Positions 6,312-14,556 of a DNA stretch of 14,955 nucleotides are shown here, piece by piece (position 1 is the stretch's first letter; every line of letters starts with the position of its first letter). Origin of the DNA: DASZYF01 sp035545535 (GTDB lineage: Bacteria; Actinomycetota; Actinomycetes; Mycobacteriales; CAJCIY01); assembly GCA_035545535.1 (NCBI GenBank), contig DASZYF010000069.1, positions 1 through 14,955 of the forward strand. Direction: 5' to 3'. The notes beneath the pieces are model-generated. The model ran no database searches, was not told the origin of the DNA, and saw only the letters and a list, made by a program, of their open reading frames with translations. Made by a program: the position numbers and the translations under genes.

Positions 6312-9300
6312 ATGACCGGATCGGTCAGCACCACGCGCGCGCGAGCGAGCTCGCTCGCACGGCGCGCTGCCCGGATGCTGCTGGCGACCACCTTGGGCCT
6401 GTCCGCGATCGGTCTCGCCGCGCCGGCGACGGCCGCGCCGTCGCCGAGCCTCATCGACGACTTCCAGACCGTCGGCACGACCACGATCGACGCGACTGCC
6501 CCCGGCACCGCGACCGGCAGCGACGGCGCGGGCAGCGGCAGCGTCCTCGGCGGCACGCGCAGCACCACGCTGACCGTCACCACCGCCGCGGCGAGCGGCT
6601 CGCTCACCTTCGCCGCGAGCGGCGTCGGGACCATCACCGCGCCGTCGGACCTCGGCGGCAGCGTCGAGCTCGACTACGCCTCGGGCAAGGACACCGACAT
6701 CACGGCGGGCAAGACGATGTCCGCGATCCGGACCCGCGTCGACGCCGCCACGCCCGGCGCGACGCTCACGGTCACGGTCGGCCAGGGCGGCCCCGTCGGC
6801 CCGGCCGGCGCGAAGTGCGCGACCGCGACGCAGGCCGTCCCGGCCGCGAGCGGCCGGGCGGCCGACGTCATCATGCCGCTGGCGTCGCTCGCGGCCGGCC
6901 CCGGCTGCACCGGCACCGTCGACTTCACGAAGGTGCGCACCGTCGCGGTCCTGATCACCCTCCCGGGCCCGGGCACCGGCACCGCCACGTCGATCACGCT
7001 CGGCCGGATCGACACCGTGGCCGTCGGCTGGGGAACCCTGCCCAGCGCCTACAAGGCGACGCTCTCGGCCGACGACGGCGCCTCCCACGTGCTCACGCCG
7101 GGCGTGCTCCAGCTCGGCGCGACGACCGCCGCGAGCGCGGACGGCAACCCGGGCGGGACCTCCTCCGCCGCCGATGGCGTCGCGATCACGCCCGGCACCA
7201 CCTGGACGCCCGGCGGCGCGAGCAGCGGGTCGGTGGACGTCACCGGCATCGGCACCGGCTGCCTCGCCGGCTGGATCGACTGGAACGGGAACGGCTCGCT
7301 GGACGACGCGAGCGACGCGGTCGTCGCGAACCTGAAGGTGACCCTGTCGAGCTCCCCCACGACGGTCACGTTCCCGGTCCCGGCGTCGTTCTCGCTCGGC
7401 ACCTACCCGGTCGGCGTCACCGTCAACAGCCGGTGGCGGCTCTTCCCGACCGACACCGACGGCACCTGCTCGACCGCCGAGTCCTACCGCGGGTCGGTCG
7501 AGGGCGGCGAGGTCGAGGACTACGCGCGCAAGCTCACCCCGGCCCCGCCCGCGCCCACGATCACCGCGAGCCCCGGCAACCTCATCGGCTCGGGCCCGGA
7601 CTCGACCGGCAACCTGACCACCGCGACGTGGAGCTTCACGGTCCCGACCGGCACGACGGCGTCCTGCCGCCTGCTCGTGGCGGGCGCGCCGGTCACGAGC
7701 TTCGCACCGTGCGCGGGCTCGGTGACCTACCCGCTCGGGTCCTTCGTCGCGACGCTCACCGACGGCGCCTACGGGGTCGAGGTCGAGGACACCGAGACGG
7801 GCACGCCCGGCCGCACCAGCACCTCGGCCGTCGCGACCTACACGCTGGACCGCATCGCCCCCGCCTCCCCGATCATCAAGACGGCACCCCAGTCACCCGG
7901 GCGCACCCGCACCCCGCAGTGGACGATCACGGCCGAGACGGGCAGCACGATCACCTGCACGGTGCTGGACGGATCGACGCAGATCGCCCAGTCGACCTGC
8001 GTGACCTCGATGCCCGCCGGCGGGGCCACCGTGCAGATGGACCTGACCGGCAAGGCCGACTCGACGTACACGCTCCAGCTGACCGCACGCGACGCGGCCG
8101 GCAACCCGGTGGCCGGCTCCCCCACGGCGCCGCCGCCCACCACCAGCAGCTACCAGCTGGACACGGTCGCGCCGGCCGCCCCGACCCTCGGCCCGCTGCC
8201 GGCGTCGCCCCGCAAGGACCGCTCACCCACCTGGACCTTCGACCTGCCGGCCGGTGCCGCGGGTGAGACCTGCGAGGTCGTCGCGGGCACCGACGCGAGC
8301 GGCCCGGTGCTGCCCAACAACGGCCCGACGAGCTGCGCCGGCAGCTTCCAGGCGAACCTGACCGGCGTGGCCGACGGCCCGGTGACGTTCGTCGTGACCG
8401 CCGCCGACGCGGCCGGCAACGTCAGCGCCGCCGCGACGTCGACGGTCACCCTCGACACGGTCGCCGCGGCCCCGAGCATCACCTCCGGCCCCAGCCCGCT
8501 CGGCAAGGGGACGTCGGTGTCGTGGGGGTTCTCCGGCGAGGCCGGAGCGACGTTCACCTGCGCGCTGTCCAAGGGCGCGACCTCGATCGTGGACCCGACC
8601 ACGTGCACCTCGCCGATGACCTACGACCTGTCCGGCCACGGCGACGGGACCTACACCTTCTCGGTCTTCCAGACCGACAAGGCCCTCAACACCAGCTCGA
8701 CCACCACGGCGGACTACGTGCTCGACACGACCGCGCCGACGATCACCGGGGTCACCCCACCGGCCTCGCCGAGCGCCCTGGCGAACCCGTCGTGGACGCT
8801 CACCAGCGACGACCCCCAGACCACCTGGACCTGCACCCTCACCGGCCCGGGCGGGTTCTCCAGCACGCCGCCGAGCTGCGGCACCGGGACCACCACCACC
8901 GTCTCGTTCGCGCTGGGCACGCAGCTCGACGGCACCTACACGCTGACCTTCAGCGCGAAGGACACCGCCGGCAACATCGCCGACGGGACGCCGAGCACGT
9001 TCGTGCTCAAGCGGGTCGCCGGCGCCCCGGTCATCACGGCCAGCCCGGCCGACCCGGGCAACGTCTCGACGCTCACCTGGACCTTCACGACCCTGCCCGC
9101 CACGACGGTCGAGTGCAGGCTGGACCTGGACGGCGCGACCGTCCAGGACTGGACGGCCTGCTCGGGGACGTACAGCAAGGACGCCAGCGGGCTGGCGGAC
9201 GGCAGCTACACGTTCTCGGCCCGGGCCACCAACCAGTTCGGCAGCCTGAGCGTGCCGGCGACGAGCACGGTCGTGCTCGACCGGGTGGCGCCCGCCGCTC

Positions 9301-10856
9301 CCACGATCGTCGGCCCGGCCTCGCCCGGGCACAACCTGACGCCGACGTGGACCTTCACCGCCGAGGCCGGGGCACACACGACGTGCGAGGTCGTGTCCGG
9401 ATCGACCGTGCTGCTGCCCTGGTCCACCTGCGCGGGCCAGCTCATCCAGCCGCTGAGCGGCGAGCCGGACGGCACCTACACCCTGCACGTGCAGGCCACC
9501 GACGCGGCCGGCAACGTCGGCGGCATCGGATCGAGCTCCTACGTGCTGGACACCGTCCCCGACGTCCCGGTCATCACGGCCCACCCCGCGTCGCCGGGCA
9601 ACACCCGCTCACCGACCTGGTCGTTCACGACCGAGCCCGGCGCGACCGCCGAGTGCCGCCTGGTCAACGGCAGCCAGATCGTCTACGACCTCGCCACCTG
9701 CTCGAAGAGCAAGACCTACGCGCTGTCCGGGCGGCCGGACGGCACCTACACGTTCGGCGTCCGCGACACCGACGCGGCCGGCAACGTCAGCTCCGAGGTC
9801 ACCTCGCCCTACTCCCTGGTGACGTCCGCCCCCGCGGCGCCGACGCTCGACGGCCCGGTCGGGCCGTCGCGCGTGACCACTGCCACCTGGACGGTCACCG
9901 GCTCCCCGTCCGCCATCACCCGCTGCCGGCTGCTGACGCCCGCCGGCGTCGTCAAGACCGACTGGACGCCGTGCGCGGGGTCGTGGACCCAGCAGCTCAC
10001 CGGCGGTCCGGACGGGTCGTGGATCGTCCAGGCCCAGTCCTCGGACCAGGCCGGCAACGTGAGCCCCACCACGACCCTGCTCTACGCCCTCGACACCACC
10101 CCGCCGGCGGTCCCGTCGATCACGGGCTCCCCGTCACCCGACCCCGGCACGGACGCGCACCCCACCTGGACCTTCACGATCGAGCCCGGGTCGGTGGCGC
10201 TGTGCGACCTCGCCTGGGGCGACGTGCAGGTCGCCTCGGTGTCCCCGTGCACGTCGCCGGCGACGTTCGACCTGACGACGTTCCCGGACGGCACGTACAA
10301 CCTGACCGTCACCGCCATCGACGCCGCGGGCAACACCAGCCCCACGGCCACCGACTCCTACCGGCTGGCGCGCCGCGACGCGACGGGCAACGGCTCCGGC
10401 AACGCCGGCAACGGGAGCGGGTCGGGCGCCGGCCCGGGCTCCCCGAGCGGCGGCGGCATCACCGAGCACGGCGGCGGGACCGGCGGTGGGGGCGGCGGCG
10501 GCAGCACGACGATCATCGACCCGGCCAGCGGGCCCCGGCCGCCGCTCGTGGTCCCCAAGGGCACCCACTCCGGGCCGCGGGCCGACGGCACGGTCCGCAT
10601 CGCACACCCACCGACGACGACCCACGCCCCGGCGACGACGACCGCGCCGACCACGCCGCGCCGCGCCGAGGACGACAGCTCCTTCGGCAGCACGGTGCAG
10701 AACCTGATCAAGGAGGCGCCGACCCGCGCGGCCCTGCCGGTCGCCCTGCTGCTGGTGGTCGCCCTCTTCCTGCTCGTGCAGGACCGCCTGGACCGCAGCG
10801 ATCCCAAGCTCGCGCTCGCCCCGGTGCGCTCCGACGACGACCTCGAGTTCCGGTGA
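6312..10856 (+). CDS. Giant surface protein: GEVED domain, ten Cys-paired Ig-like repeats, C-terminal membrane anchor
   Basis: From 6312 the protein has 1,514 residues (1,525 from ATG 6279, the numbering used here). A signal peptide ends near residue 52 (PATA). A beta-rich N-terminal region leads into a GEVED domain (about 255-415) with WIDWNGNGSLDD at 330-341 and GEVEDY at 410-415. Ten Ig-like repeats of about 90-105 residues follow (about 425-1367), each with TW(T/S)F-like strands, two cysteines and a C-terminal motif like DGTYTF...ATDAAGN. A Gly/Ser-rich and then Thr/Pro-rich linker (about 1368-1465) would span the wall. A single helix (1484-1503) is followed by a cytoplasmic tail with DRLDRSDPKLALAP and an acidic end. 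There is no LPXTG motif, so the membrane helix is the anchor. Only seven bases separate it from the GGDEF gene, so the two should be co-transcribed. An adhesin or surface-sensing role is inferred; no enzymatic domain is seen. Confidence 0.9.
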   Translation: MTGSVSTTRARASSLARRAARMLLATTLGLSAIGLAAPATAAPSPSLIDDFQTVGTTTIDATAPGTATGSDGAGSGSVLGGTRSTTLTVTTAAASGSLTFAASGVGTITAPSDLGGSVELDYASGKDTDITAGKTMSAIRTRVDAATPGATLTVTVGQGGPVGPAGAKCATATQAVPAASGRAADVIMPLASLAAGPGCTGTVDFTKVRTVAVLITLPGPGTGTATSITLGRIDTVAVGWGTLPSAYKATLSADDGASHVLTPGVLQLGATTAASADGNPGGTSSAADGVAITPGTTWTPGGASSGSVDVTGIGTGCLAGWIDWNGNGSLDDASDAVVANLKVTLSSSPTTVTFPVPASFSLGTYPVGVTVNSRWRLFPTDTDGTCSTAESYRGSVEGGEVEDYARKLTPAPPAPTITASPGNLIGSGPDSTGNLTTATWSFTVPTGTTASCRLLVAGAPVTSFAPCAGSVTYPLGSFVATLTDGAYGVEVEDTETGTPGRTSTSAVATYTLDRIAPASPIIKTAPQSPGRTRTPQWTITAETGSTITCTVLDGSTQIAQSTCVTSMPAGGATVQMDLTGKADSTYTLQLTARDAAGNPVAGSPTAPPPTTSSYQLDTVAPAAPTLGPLPASPRKDRSPTWTFDLPAGAAGETCEVVAGTDASGPVLPNNGPTSCAGSFQANLTGVADGPVTFVVTAADAAGNVSAAATSTVTLDTVAAAPSITSGPSPLGKGTSVSWGFSGEAGATFTCALSKGATSIVDPTTCTSPMTYDLSGHGDGTYTFSVFQTDKALNTSSTTTADYVLDTTAPTITGVTPPASPSALANPSWTLTSDDPQTTWTCTLTGPGGFSSTPPSCGTGTTTTVSFALGTQLDGTYTLTFSAKDTAGNIADGTPSTFVLKRVAGAPVITASPADPGNVSTLTWTFTTLPATTVECRLDLDGATVQDWTACSGTYSKDASGLADGSYTFSARATNQFGSLSVPATSTVVLDRVAPAAPTIVGPASPGHNLTPTWTFTAEAGAHTTCEVVSGSTVLLPWSTCAGQLIQPLSGEPDGTYTLHVQATDAAGNVGGIGSSSYVLDTVPDVPVITAHPASPGNTRSPTWSFTTEPGATAECRLVNGSQIVYDLATCSKSKTYALSGRPDGTYTFGVRDTDAAGNVSSEVTSPYSLVTSAPAAPTLDGPVGPSRVTTATWTVTGSPSAITRCRLLTPAGVVKTDWTPCAGSWTQQLTGGPDGSWIVQAQSSDQAGNVSPTTTLLYALDTTPPAVPSITGSPSPDPGTDAHPTWTFTIEPGSVALCDLAWGDVQVASVSPCTSPATFDLTTFPDGTYNLTVTAIDAAGNTSPTATDSYRLARRDATGNGSGNAGNGSGSGAGPGSPSGGGITEHGGGTGGGGGGGSTTIIDPASGPRPPLVVPKGTHSGPRADGTVRIAHPPTTTHAPATTTAPTTPRRAEDDSSFGSTVQNLIKEAPTRAALPVALLLVVALFLLVQDRLDRSDPKLALAPVRSDDDLEFR
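7551..10380 (+). repeat. Ten tandem Ig-like coding repeats
   Basis: Repeat units begin near 7551, 7866, 8178, 8472, 8739, 9027, 9297, 9567, 9839 and 10112. Early units are about 290-315 bases and later ones settle at about 270-273 bases. Each encodes two cysteines, one near CxL/CEV after the WTF strand and one near the C(A/T/S) position, with the PDGTY and DAAGN motifs following. Units have clearly diverged, so this is an old expansion rather than recent duplication. Confidence 0.85.
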
Positions 10857-10863
10857 GCGGGCG

Positions 10864-12480
10864 GTGAGGTCGATCACGACAGGGGCGCGCGGCTCCAGCC
10901 GAGGGGCTGACAAGCCGAGAACGACAGGCATGGCGGGCGACCTGCTGCCACTCGCTGAGCGAGTGCGCGCACTGCGGTTGCTGCGCCTCGTCCTGGTGGT
11001 CCTCGCGCTCGGTGGCGGCCTCTCCCCCGGCGTCACCCACGTGGACCGTCCGGCCCTCCTGATCAGCGCCGGCCTCTACGTCGCCGCGGCCGCCCTGCTC
11101 GAGCTCGCCCGCCGATTCCTCGGTCGCGGGCTGGGCCTGCTCGGCGCCCTGCTGCTCGTCGACGGCGTCTTCCTCGCGGCGGTCGACACGACCACCGGCG
11201 GCGCCTCGAGCCCGCTGTTCCCCCTGGTCCTGCTGCACGCCGTCGCCGTGACGCTGGCGGCGTCGTACCGGACGGGCGTCAAGGTCACCTTGTGGCACAG
11301 CTTGCTGCTCTACGGCTGCTACGAGCTGCGGCTCGGTGACGGCCACGGCGGCAGCCTCCGCCAGCTGGTCGTCAGCACCGTCACCCTCTGGAGCCTCGCG
11401 CTGGGCGCGGCCGTCTTCTCCGCGGTCAACGAACGCGAGCTGCGCCGCCGCCGGGTCGACCTCGAGGCCCTCGCCATGCTCACCGGCGCGCTGGACTCGG
11501 CGACGACGCCGGCCGCCGTCGGCCGTCTCCTCGCCGCGGCCACCGTGGAGACCGCGGACGCCGTCCGGGTCGCCGTGCTCGGCCGCCGCGAGGGCCGGGT
11601 CATGGTGCTCGCCGGGCCGGTCGAGCCGGCGGACAACGAGCTCACCGAGGACCCGGTCCTCGAGGAGGCCTGGCAGCGGCGCGAGCCCGTCCTGCTCGCC
11701 AAGATCGACCCCGAGACCGACCCGGGCCTCGCGGCCGCGCTCCCCGACGCCCGCAACGTCGCGATCCTCCCGATGATCGCCGACGGCCAGCCGGTCGGCG
11801 CCCTCGCGGTCGAGTTCGGCAGCCGCATCGGCCCGCGCGTCGAGCGCCGGGTCGTCACCATGACCTCGCAGTTCGCGGCGCACGCCGCCCTCGCGCTGCA
11901 GAACGCCTGGCTGCTCGAGGCGCTGGGCCGCCTCGCCTCGGCCGATCCGCTCACCGGCCTGGCCAACCGCCGGGCGTTCAACACCGAGCTCGACCGGGCG
12001 CTGGCCCGCGCCAGCCGCCGCGGCGAGCCGGTCGCGCTGATCCTGCTCGACGTCGACCACTTCAAGTCGGTCAACGACACCTGGGGCCACCAGATCGGTG
12101 ACGAGGTCCTGCGCGACGTCGCCCGTGCGCTCACGTCCACGGTCCGGACCGAGGCGACCGTCGCCCGGCACGGCGGCGAGGAGTTCGCCGTCCTGCTGCC
12201 CGACTGCGGCACCGGTGACGCGCTGCTCATCGCCGAGCGGCTCCGCGGCGCCGTCGGCCGGCTCACCGTCCGCGACACCAGCCCGATCACCATCAGCGTC
12301 GGCGTGGCCGTCCTCGGCCCGACCATCCACACGGCCGCCCAGCTGCTCGACGGTGCCGACCGCGCGCTCTACGCCGCCAAGCGCGCCGGCCGCAACCGGG
12401 TCCGCTGCGCCGACGAGCTCCCGCCGTCCCCGGTCCCCGAGCCGTCCCGCGGCTCCGTCCCCGAGGCGCGCACCGCATGA
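10864..12480 (+). CDS. Membrane diguanylate cyclase (6 TM, GAF-like, GGDEF)
   Basis: The product should join two GTP into cyclic di-GMP at the inner face of the membrane. From GTG 10864 it has 538 residues. Six hydrophobic helices lie at about residues 34-54, 60-80, 86-104, 114-135, 139-155 and 164-190, then a GAF-like domain (about 205-350) and a GGDEF domain (about 360-515). The active site is GGEEF at 437-441, a functional variant, with the usual ADPLTGLANRR and DVDHFKSVND motifs. The inhibitory I-site, normally RxxD, reads R-T-E-A at 428-431, so product feedback is probably lost or weak. An ATG at 10930 (residue 23) is a good alternative start that removes a basic, low-complexity leader; neither start has a strong ribosome binding site. 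It lies 7 bases after the Ig gene and 10 before the EAL gene, which suggests one operon. Confidence 0.92.
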   Translation: MRSITTGARGSSRGADKPRTTGMAGDLLPLAERVRALRLLRLVLVVLALGGGLSPGVTHVDRPALLISAGLYVAAAALLELARRFLGRGLGLLGALLLVDGVFLAAVDTTTGGASSPLFPLVLLHAVAVTLAASYRTGVKVTLWHSLLLYGCYELRLGDGHGGSLRQLVVSTVTLWSLALGAAVFSAVNERELRRRRVDLEALAMLTGALDSATTPAAVGRLLAAATVETADAVRVAVLGRREGRVMVLAGPVEPADNELTEDPVLEEAWQRREPVLLAKIDPETDPGLAAALPDARNVAILPMIADGQPVGALAVEFGSRIGPRVERRVVTMTSQFAAHAALALQNAWLLEALGRLASADPLTGLANRRAFNTELDRALARASRRGEPVALILLDVDHFKSVNDTWGHQIGDEVLRDVARALTSTVRTEATVARHGGEEFAVLLPDCGTGDALLIAERLRGAVGRLTVRDTSPITISVGVAVLGPTIHTAAQLLDGADRALYAAKRAGRNRVRCADELPPSPVPEPSRGSVPEARTA

Positions 12481-12483
12481 GGA
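12479..12483 (+). promoter_or_regulatory. Ribosome binding site of the EAL gene overlapping the GGDEF stop
   Basis: GAGGA overlaps the TGA stop of the cyclase gene and lies seven bases before the ATG at 12491. This fixes the EAL start and suggests coupled translation of cyclase and phosphodiesterase. Confidence 0.7.
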
Positions 12484-12490
12484 CGACGGC

Positions 12491-13393
12491 ATGAACTCCT
12501 CCACGCCCCGCGAGGCCTGGCAGCGCGCGCCCGCGCTGCGGACCGCGCTCGCGCGTGGCGAGCTGCTCGTCGCGCTGCAGCCGCAGCAGGACCTCGTGTC
12601 CGGCACGATCGTCGGCGTCGAGGCGCTGGCCCGCTGGCACCACCCCGAGCACGGCCAGGTCTCCCCGGCCGACTTCCTGCCGGTCGCGGAGTCGACCGGC
12701 CTCACCGGCGCGCTGACCGAGACCGTCCTCGACGCCGCCCTCAGCCACTGCCACCAGTGGCAGGCGGCGGCCTACCCGGACCTCGGTGTCTCGGTGAACG
12801 TGTCACCGCGCGCGCTGGCCGACGACGGCTTCCCCGCGCACGTGCTCAACGCGCTGCAGCACCACCGCATCCAGCCCAAGCACCTCACCCTCGAGGTCAC
12901 CGAGACCGGCTCGGTCCGCCGCGACCCACGCGTCACCACCACGCTGCACGCCATCGCCGACGCCGGCGTCCGGGTCTGCCTGGACGACTTCGGCACCGGC
13001 GACGCCAGCCTCCTCGAGCTCAACGCGCTGCCCGTCGACGAGATCAAGGTCGACCGGCTGTTCGTCGCCGGGCTGCCCGGCAACCGCGTGGGGGAGGCGG
13101 TCGTCGCCGCGCTCGGCGAGCTCGGCCGTCGCCTCGGCGCGAAGGTCGTCGCGGAGGGCGTCGAGACCGAGGCGTGCAAGGCCCGGCTCATCGAGCTCGG
13201 CTGCAACCTCGGCCAGGGCTTCCTCATCAGCCGGCCGCTCACCCCGGTCGACTTCCTGACCTGGTTGAACGTGCATCGCGTCGGCGGTGGCGGGTCCGCC
13301 CCGGTGCAGCGCGCCGCCGACGACCTGTCGCGGGCCAGCGCCGCCGCGGCGGCCGCGGCCGCCGCCCTCCAGCGCCTGTCCCCGTCCCCCTGA
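12491..13393 (+). CDS. Stand-alone EAL-domain cyclic-di-GMP phosphodiesterase
   Basis: The 300-residue soluble protein is almost entirely one EAL domain and should hydrolyse cyclic di-GMP to pGpG in the cytoplasm. The expected catalytic residues are all visible at the family spacing: Glu44 in VEALARW, Asn103 in SVNVSP, Glu135 in LEVTET, Asp165-Asp166 in LDDFGTG, Lys186 in EIKVDR, Glu222 in VAEGVE and Gln242 in GQGF. The loop-6 motif DDFGTG is intact, although the usual YSSL after it reads DASL. The C-terminus ends in a run of nine alanines and a short Ser/Pro tail with no obvious function. It has no sensor or membrane domain, so its local action may depend on the co-encoded membrane cyclase. 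ATG 12491 has a strong ribosome binding site. Activity is inferred from intact residues. Confidence 0.94.
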   Translation: MNSSTPREAWQRAPALRTALARGELLVALQPQQDLVSGTIVGVEALARWHHPEHGQVSPADFLPVAESTGLTGALTETVLDAALSHCHQWQAAAYPDLGVSVNVSPRALADDGFPAHVLNALQHHRIQPKHLTLEVTETGSVRRDPRVTTTLHAIADAGVRVCLDDFGTGDASLLELNALPVDEIKVDRLFVAGLPGNRVGEAVVAALGELGRRLGAKVVAEGVETEACKARLIELGCNLGQGFLISRPLTPVDFLTWLNVHRVGGGGSAPVQRAADDLSRASAAAAAAAAALQRLSPSP

Positions 13394-13396
13394 CCG

Positions 13397-13414
13397 CGCC
13401 GGCCCCCGCCGGCG
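13397..13414 (+). terminator. GC hairpin after the EAL gene
   Basis: A 7-base perfect stem CGCCGGC/GCCGGCG with a CCCC loop begins four bases after the EAL stop. It has no T-run but is placed where the operon should end. Confidence 0.5.
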
Positions 13415-13442
13415 ACGAGCCGCGTACGGGAGCTCGCTGCCT

Positions 13443-13535
13443 GCGGCGATCTATCGCCGCGCCCGACGAGGTCACGCCGCGCGCTCGTGCTCGCCCGAGA
13501 ACTACTTCCGCCCGGGACGAGGTCAAGCCGCGGCG
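13443..13535 (+). repeat. 51-base-spaced repeat copies on the left flank of the AbiEi/DUF559 gene
   Basis: Copy A (13443-13470) contains an 8-base stem GCGGCGAT/ATCGCCGC with a CT loop, then CGACGAG. GACGAGGTCACGCCGCG at 13465-13481 recurs with one mismatch exactly 51 bases later (13516-13532), where it includes the stop codon of the minus-strand gene. GACGAG also occurs 51 bases earlier, at 13414. Copy A matches right-flank copies at 13443-13470 versus 14608-14635 in 23 of 28 bases, by eye. Confidence 0.6.
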
Positions 13536-14452
13536 TACAGGTGCACGCGGATCTGCTCCAACACCCAGCCCGGTCGGTTGATCACGTCCCACCAGGTCAC
13601 GCGGACGATCACCCACCCACGCGCCGTGAGCTCGGCCTGCCGGGCACGGTCGCGGTAGAGGGGTTCAGGCGCCGAGTGGAACTTCTTGCCGTCGGCCTCG
13701 AGGCCGACCTTTCGGGCGTCGCGGAACCAGACGAGATCGATCCGCGCGATCGGGGTCTTGCCCTTCCACACGGTGTGGTTCAGATCGCTCGGCGGGACGG
13801 CGCCGTCGACGGCGATCAGCCGGACGTGAGTCTCCAGAGCGCTCTCGGACCTACCGTCGGCAAGGCCGATCCAGTCCGCCACGCGCGGGGCGAAGCTGGG
13901 GCGGAGCGCCTCAAGGCCCTCGACGGAGAGCCTCTGGTGGTGGAGGGCCGAGTCGAGCATCGACACGAACATCGCGCGCGACGCGGTCCGCGACGCCTCG
14001 ATGAGGAGGCGCTCAACCGAGAGCACGTGGATGCCGTCGATGACGACGACATCTCCCGGACCGAGCTCGAACCAGGAGTAGCGCCGATCCGAAGTCTGGT
14101 GCCTCGTGCTTGCAGCAGGCATCACGACGTCGATCACCGCATCCTCGGGCGCCCCGTCGAGTCCGTGGAGCCGCCAGCCCGCTGCCCCACACACGACCGC
14201 TCCGGATCCGGACCGGAGAACCGCGGACCAGGACCGCTGAGCAAGCGTCGGGCCTCCGGGAGCCCGCCACGCGCTCAGCAGGTAGGTGCCTCGACCGAGC
14301 GCGCTCCACGTCGCGCTCCGCACCAACGCCTCGACCTGCGACTTCGTGATGCCGTGGGCGTAAGCCTCGGCCGCTGTGATCACGCCCGAGCGCCGGCGGG
14401 CAAGGTTCACGAGCCCAGCGGGCATCTGCGGCAGATCCGGACGACGAGGCAT
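13523..14452 (-). CDS. AbiEi-type N-terminal domain fused to DUF559 PD-(D/E)XK-like nuclease domain
   Basis: From ATG 14452 the protein has 309 residues. Its first third resembles the AbiEi antitoxin/regulator N-terminal domain: a winged-helix-like region with the pattern GVITAAEAYAHGITKSQVEAL, then WSALGRGTYLLS. The last 110 residues match DUF559, a small domain of the PD-(D/E)XK nuclease clan: ARIDLVWFRD, then GLEADGKKFH, then a conserved DRARQAELTARGW region. The Asp in RIDLVW and the E-x-D-G-K stretch are candidates for metal-binding and catalytic residues. No AbiEii toxin gene is adjacent, so this is an orphan and may not be a toxin-antitoxin member. A GTG at 14533 extends the frame, but that would translate through the candidate promoter/operator. 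Flanking repeats and its place between rsmA and the cyclic-di-GMP operon suggest acquisition. A DNA-binding or DNA-cutting role is inferred. Confidence 0.8.
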   Translation of the reverse strand: MPRRPDLPQMPAGLVNLARRRSGVITAAEAYAHGITKSQVEALVRSATWSALGRGTYLLSAWRAPGGPTLAQRSWSAVLRSGSGAVVCGAAGWRLHGLDGAPEDAVIDVVMPAASTRHQTSDRRYSWFELGPGDVVVIDGIHVLSVERLLIEASRTASRAMFVSMLDSALHHQRLSVEGLEALRPSFAPRVADWIGLADGRSESALETHVRLIAVDGAVPPSDLNHTVWKGKTPIARIDLVWFRDARKVGLEADGKKFHSAPEPLYRDRARQAELTARGWVIVRVTWWDVINRPGWVLEQIRVHLYAAA

Positions 14453-14480
14453 GCCGCGAACGGTGCCTCGTCTCGGAGAC

Positions 14481-14510
14481 ACCTGCTTCCGACTATCCAC
14501 AGAAGCAGGT
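14481..14510 (-). promoter_or_regulatory. Candidate operator/promoter of the AbiEi/DUF559 gene
   Basis: A perfect 9-base inverted repeat, ACCTGCTTC (14481-14489) and GAAGCAGGT (14502-14510), encloses 12 bases. On the minus strand the enclosed bases contain GATAGT (14497-14492), a fair -10, with TCGGCA 17 bases further upstream as a possible -35. A dyad centred on the -10 element is a typical repressor site, and AbiEi proteins are known to bind inverted repeats at their own promoters. The leader to ATG 14452 would be about 33 bases. Confidence 0.45.
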
Positions 14511-14556
14511 CGAGTGCCGAGGCGACCGTCCACATGACGACGACGGATCGTCGGCA

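Noticed and set aside
8522..10867. 781-residue plus-strand frame inside the Ig gene
   Set aside because: It is a frame-shifted shadow of the Ig repeats, rich in His/Arg/Asp, with no domain.
14493..14501. CTATCCACA, one mismatch from a DnaA box
   Set aside because: It is a single site, not a cluster, and lies within the candidate promoter dyad; no AT-rich region or origin genes are nearby.
13523..14533. Extended GTG start at 14533 for the AbiEi/DUF559 gene
   Set aside because: The added residues show no domain similarity and would be encoded by the dyad/promoter; ATG 14452 gives a more typical N-terminus.
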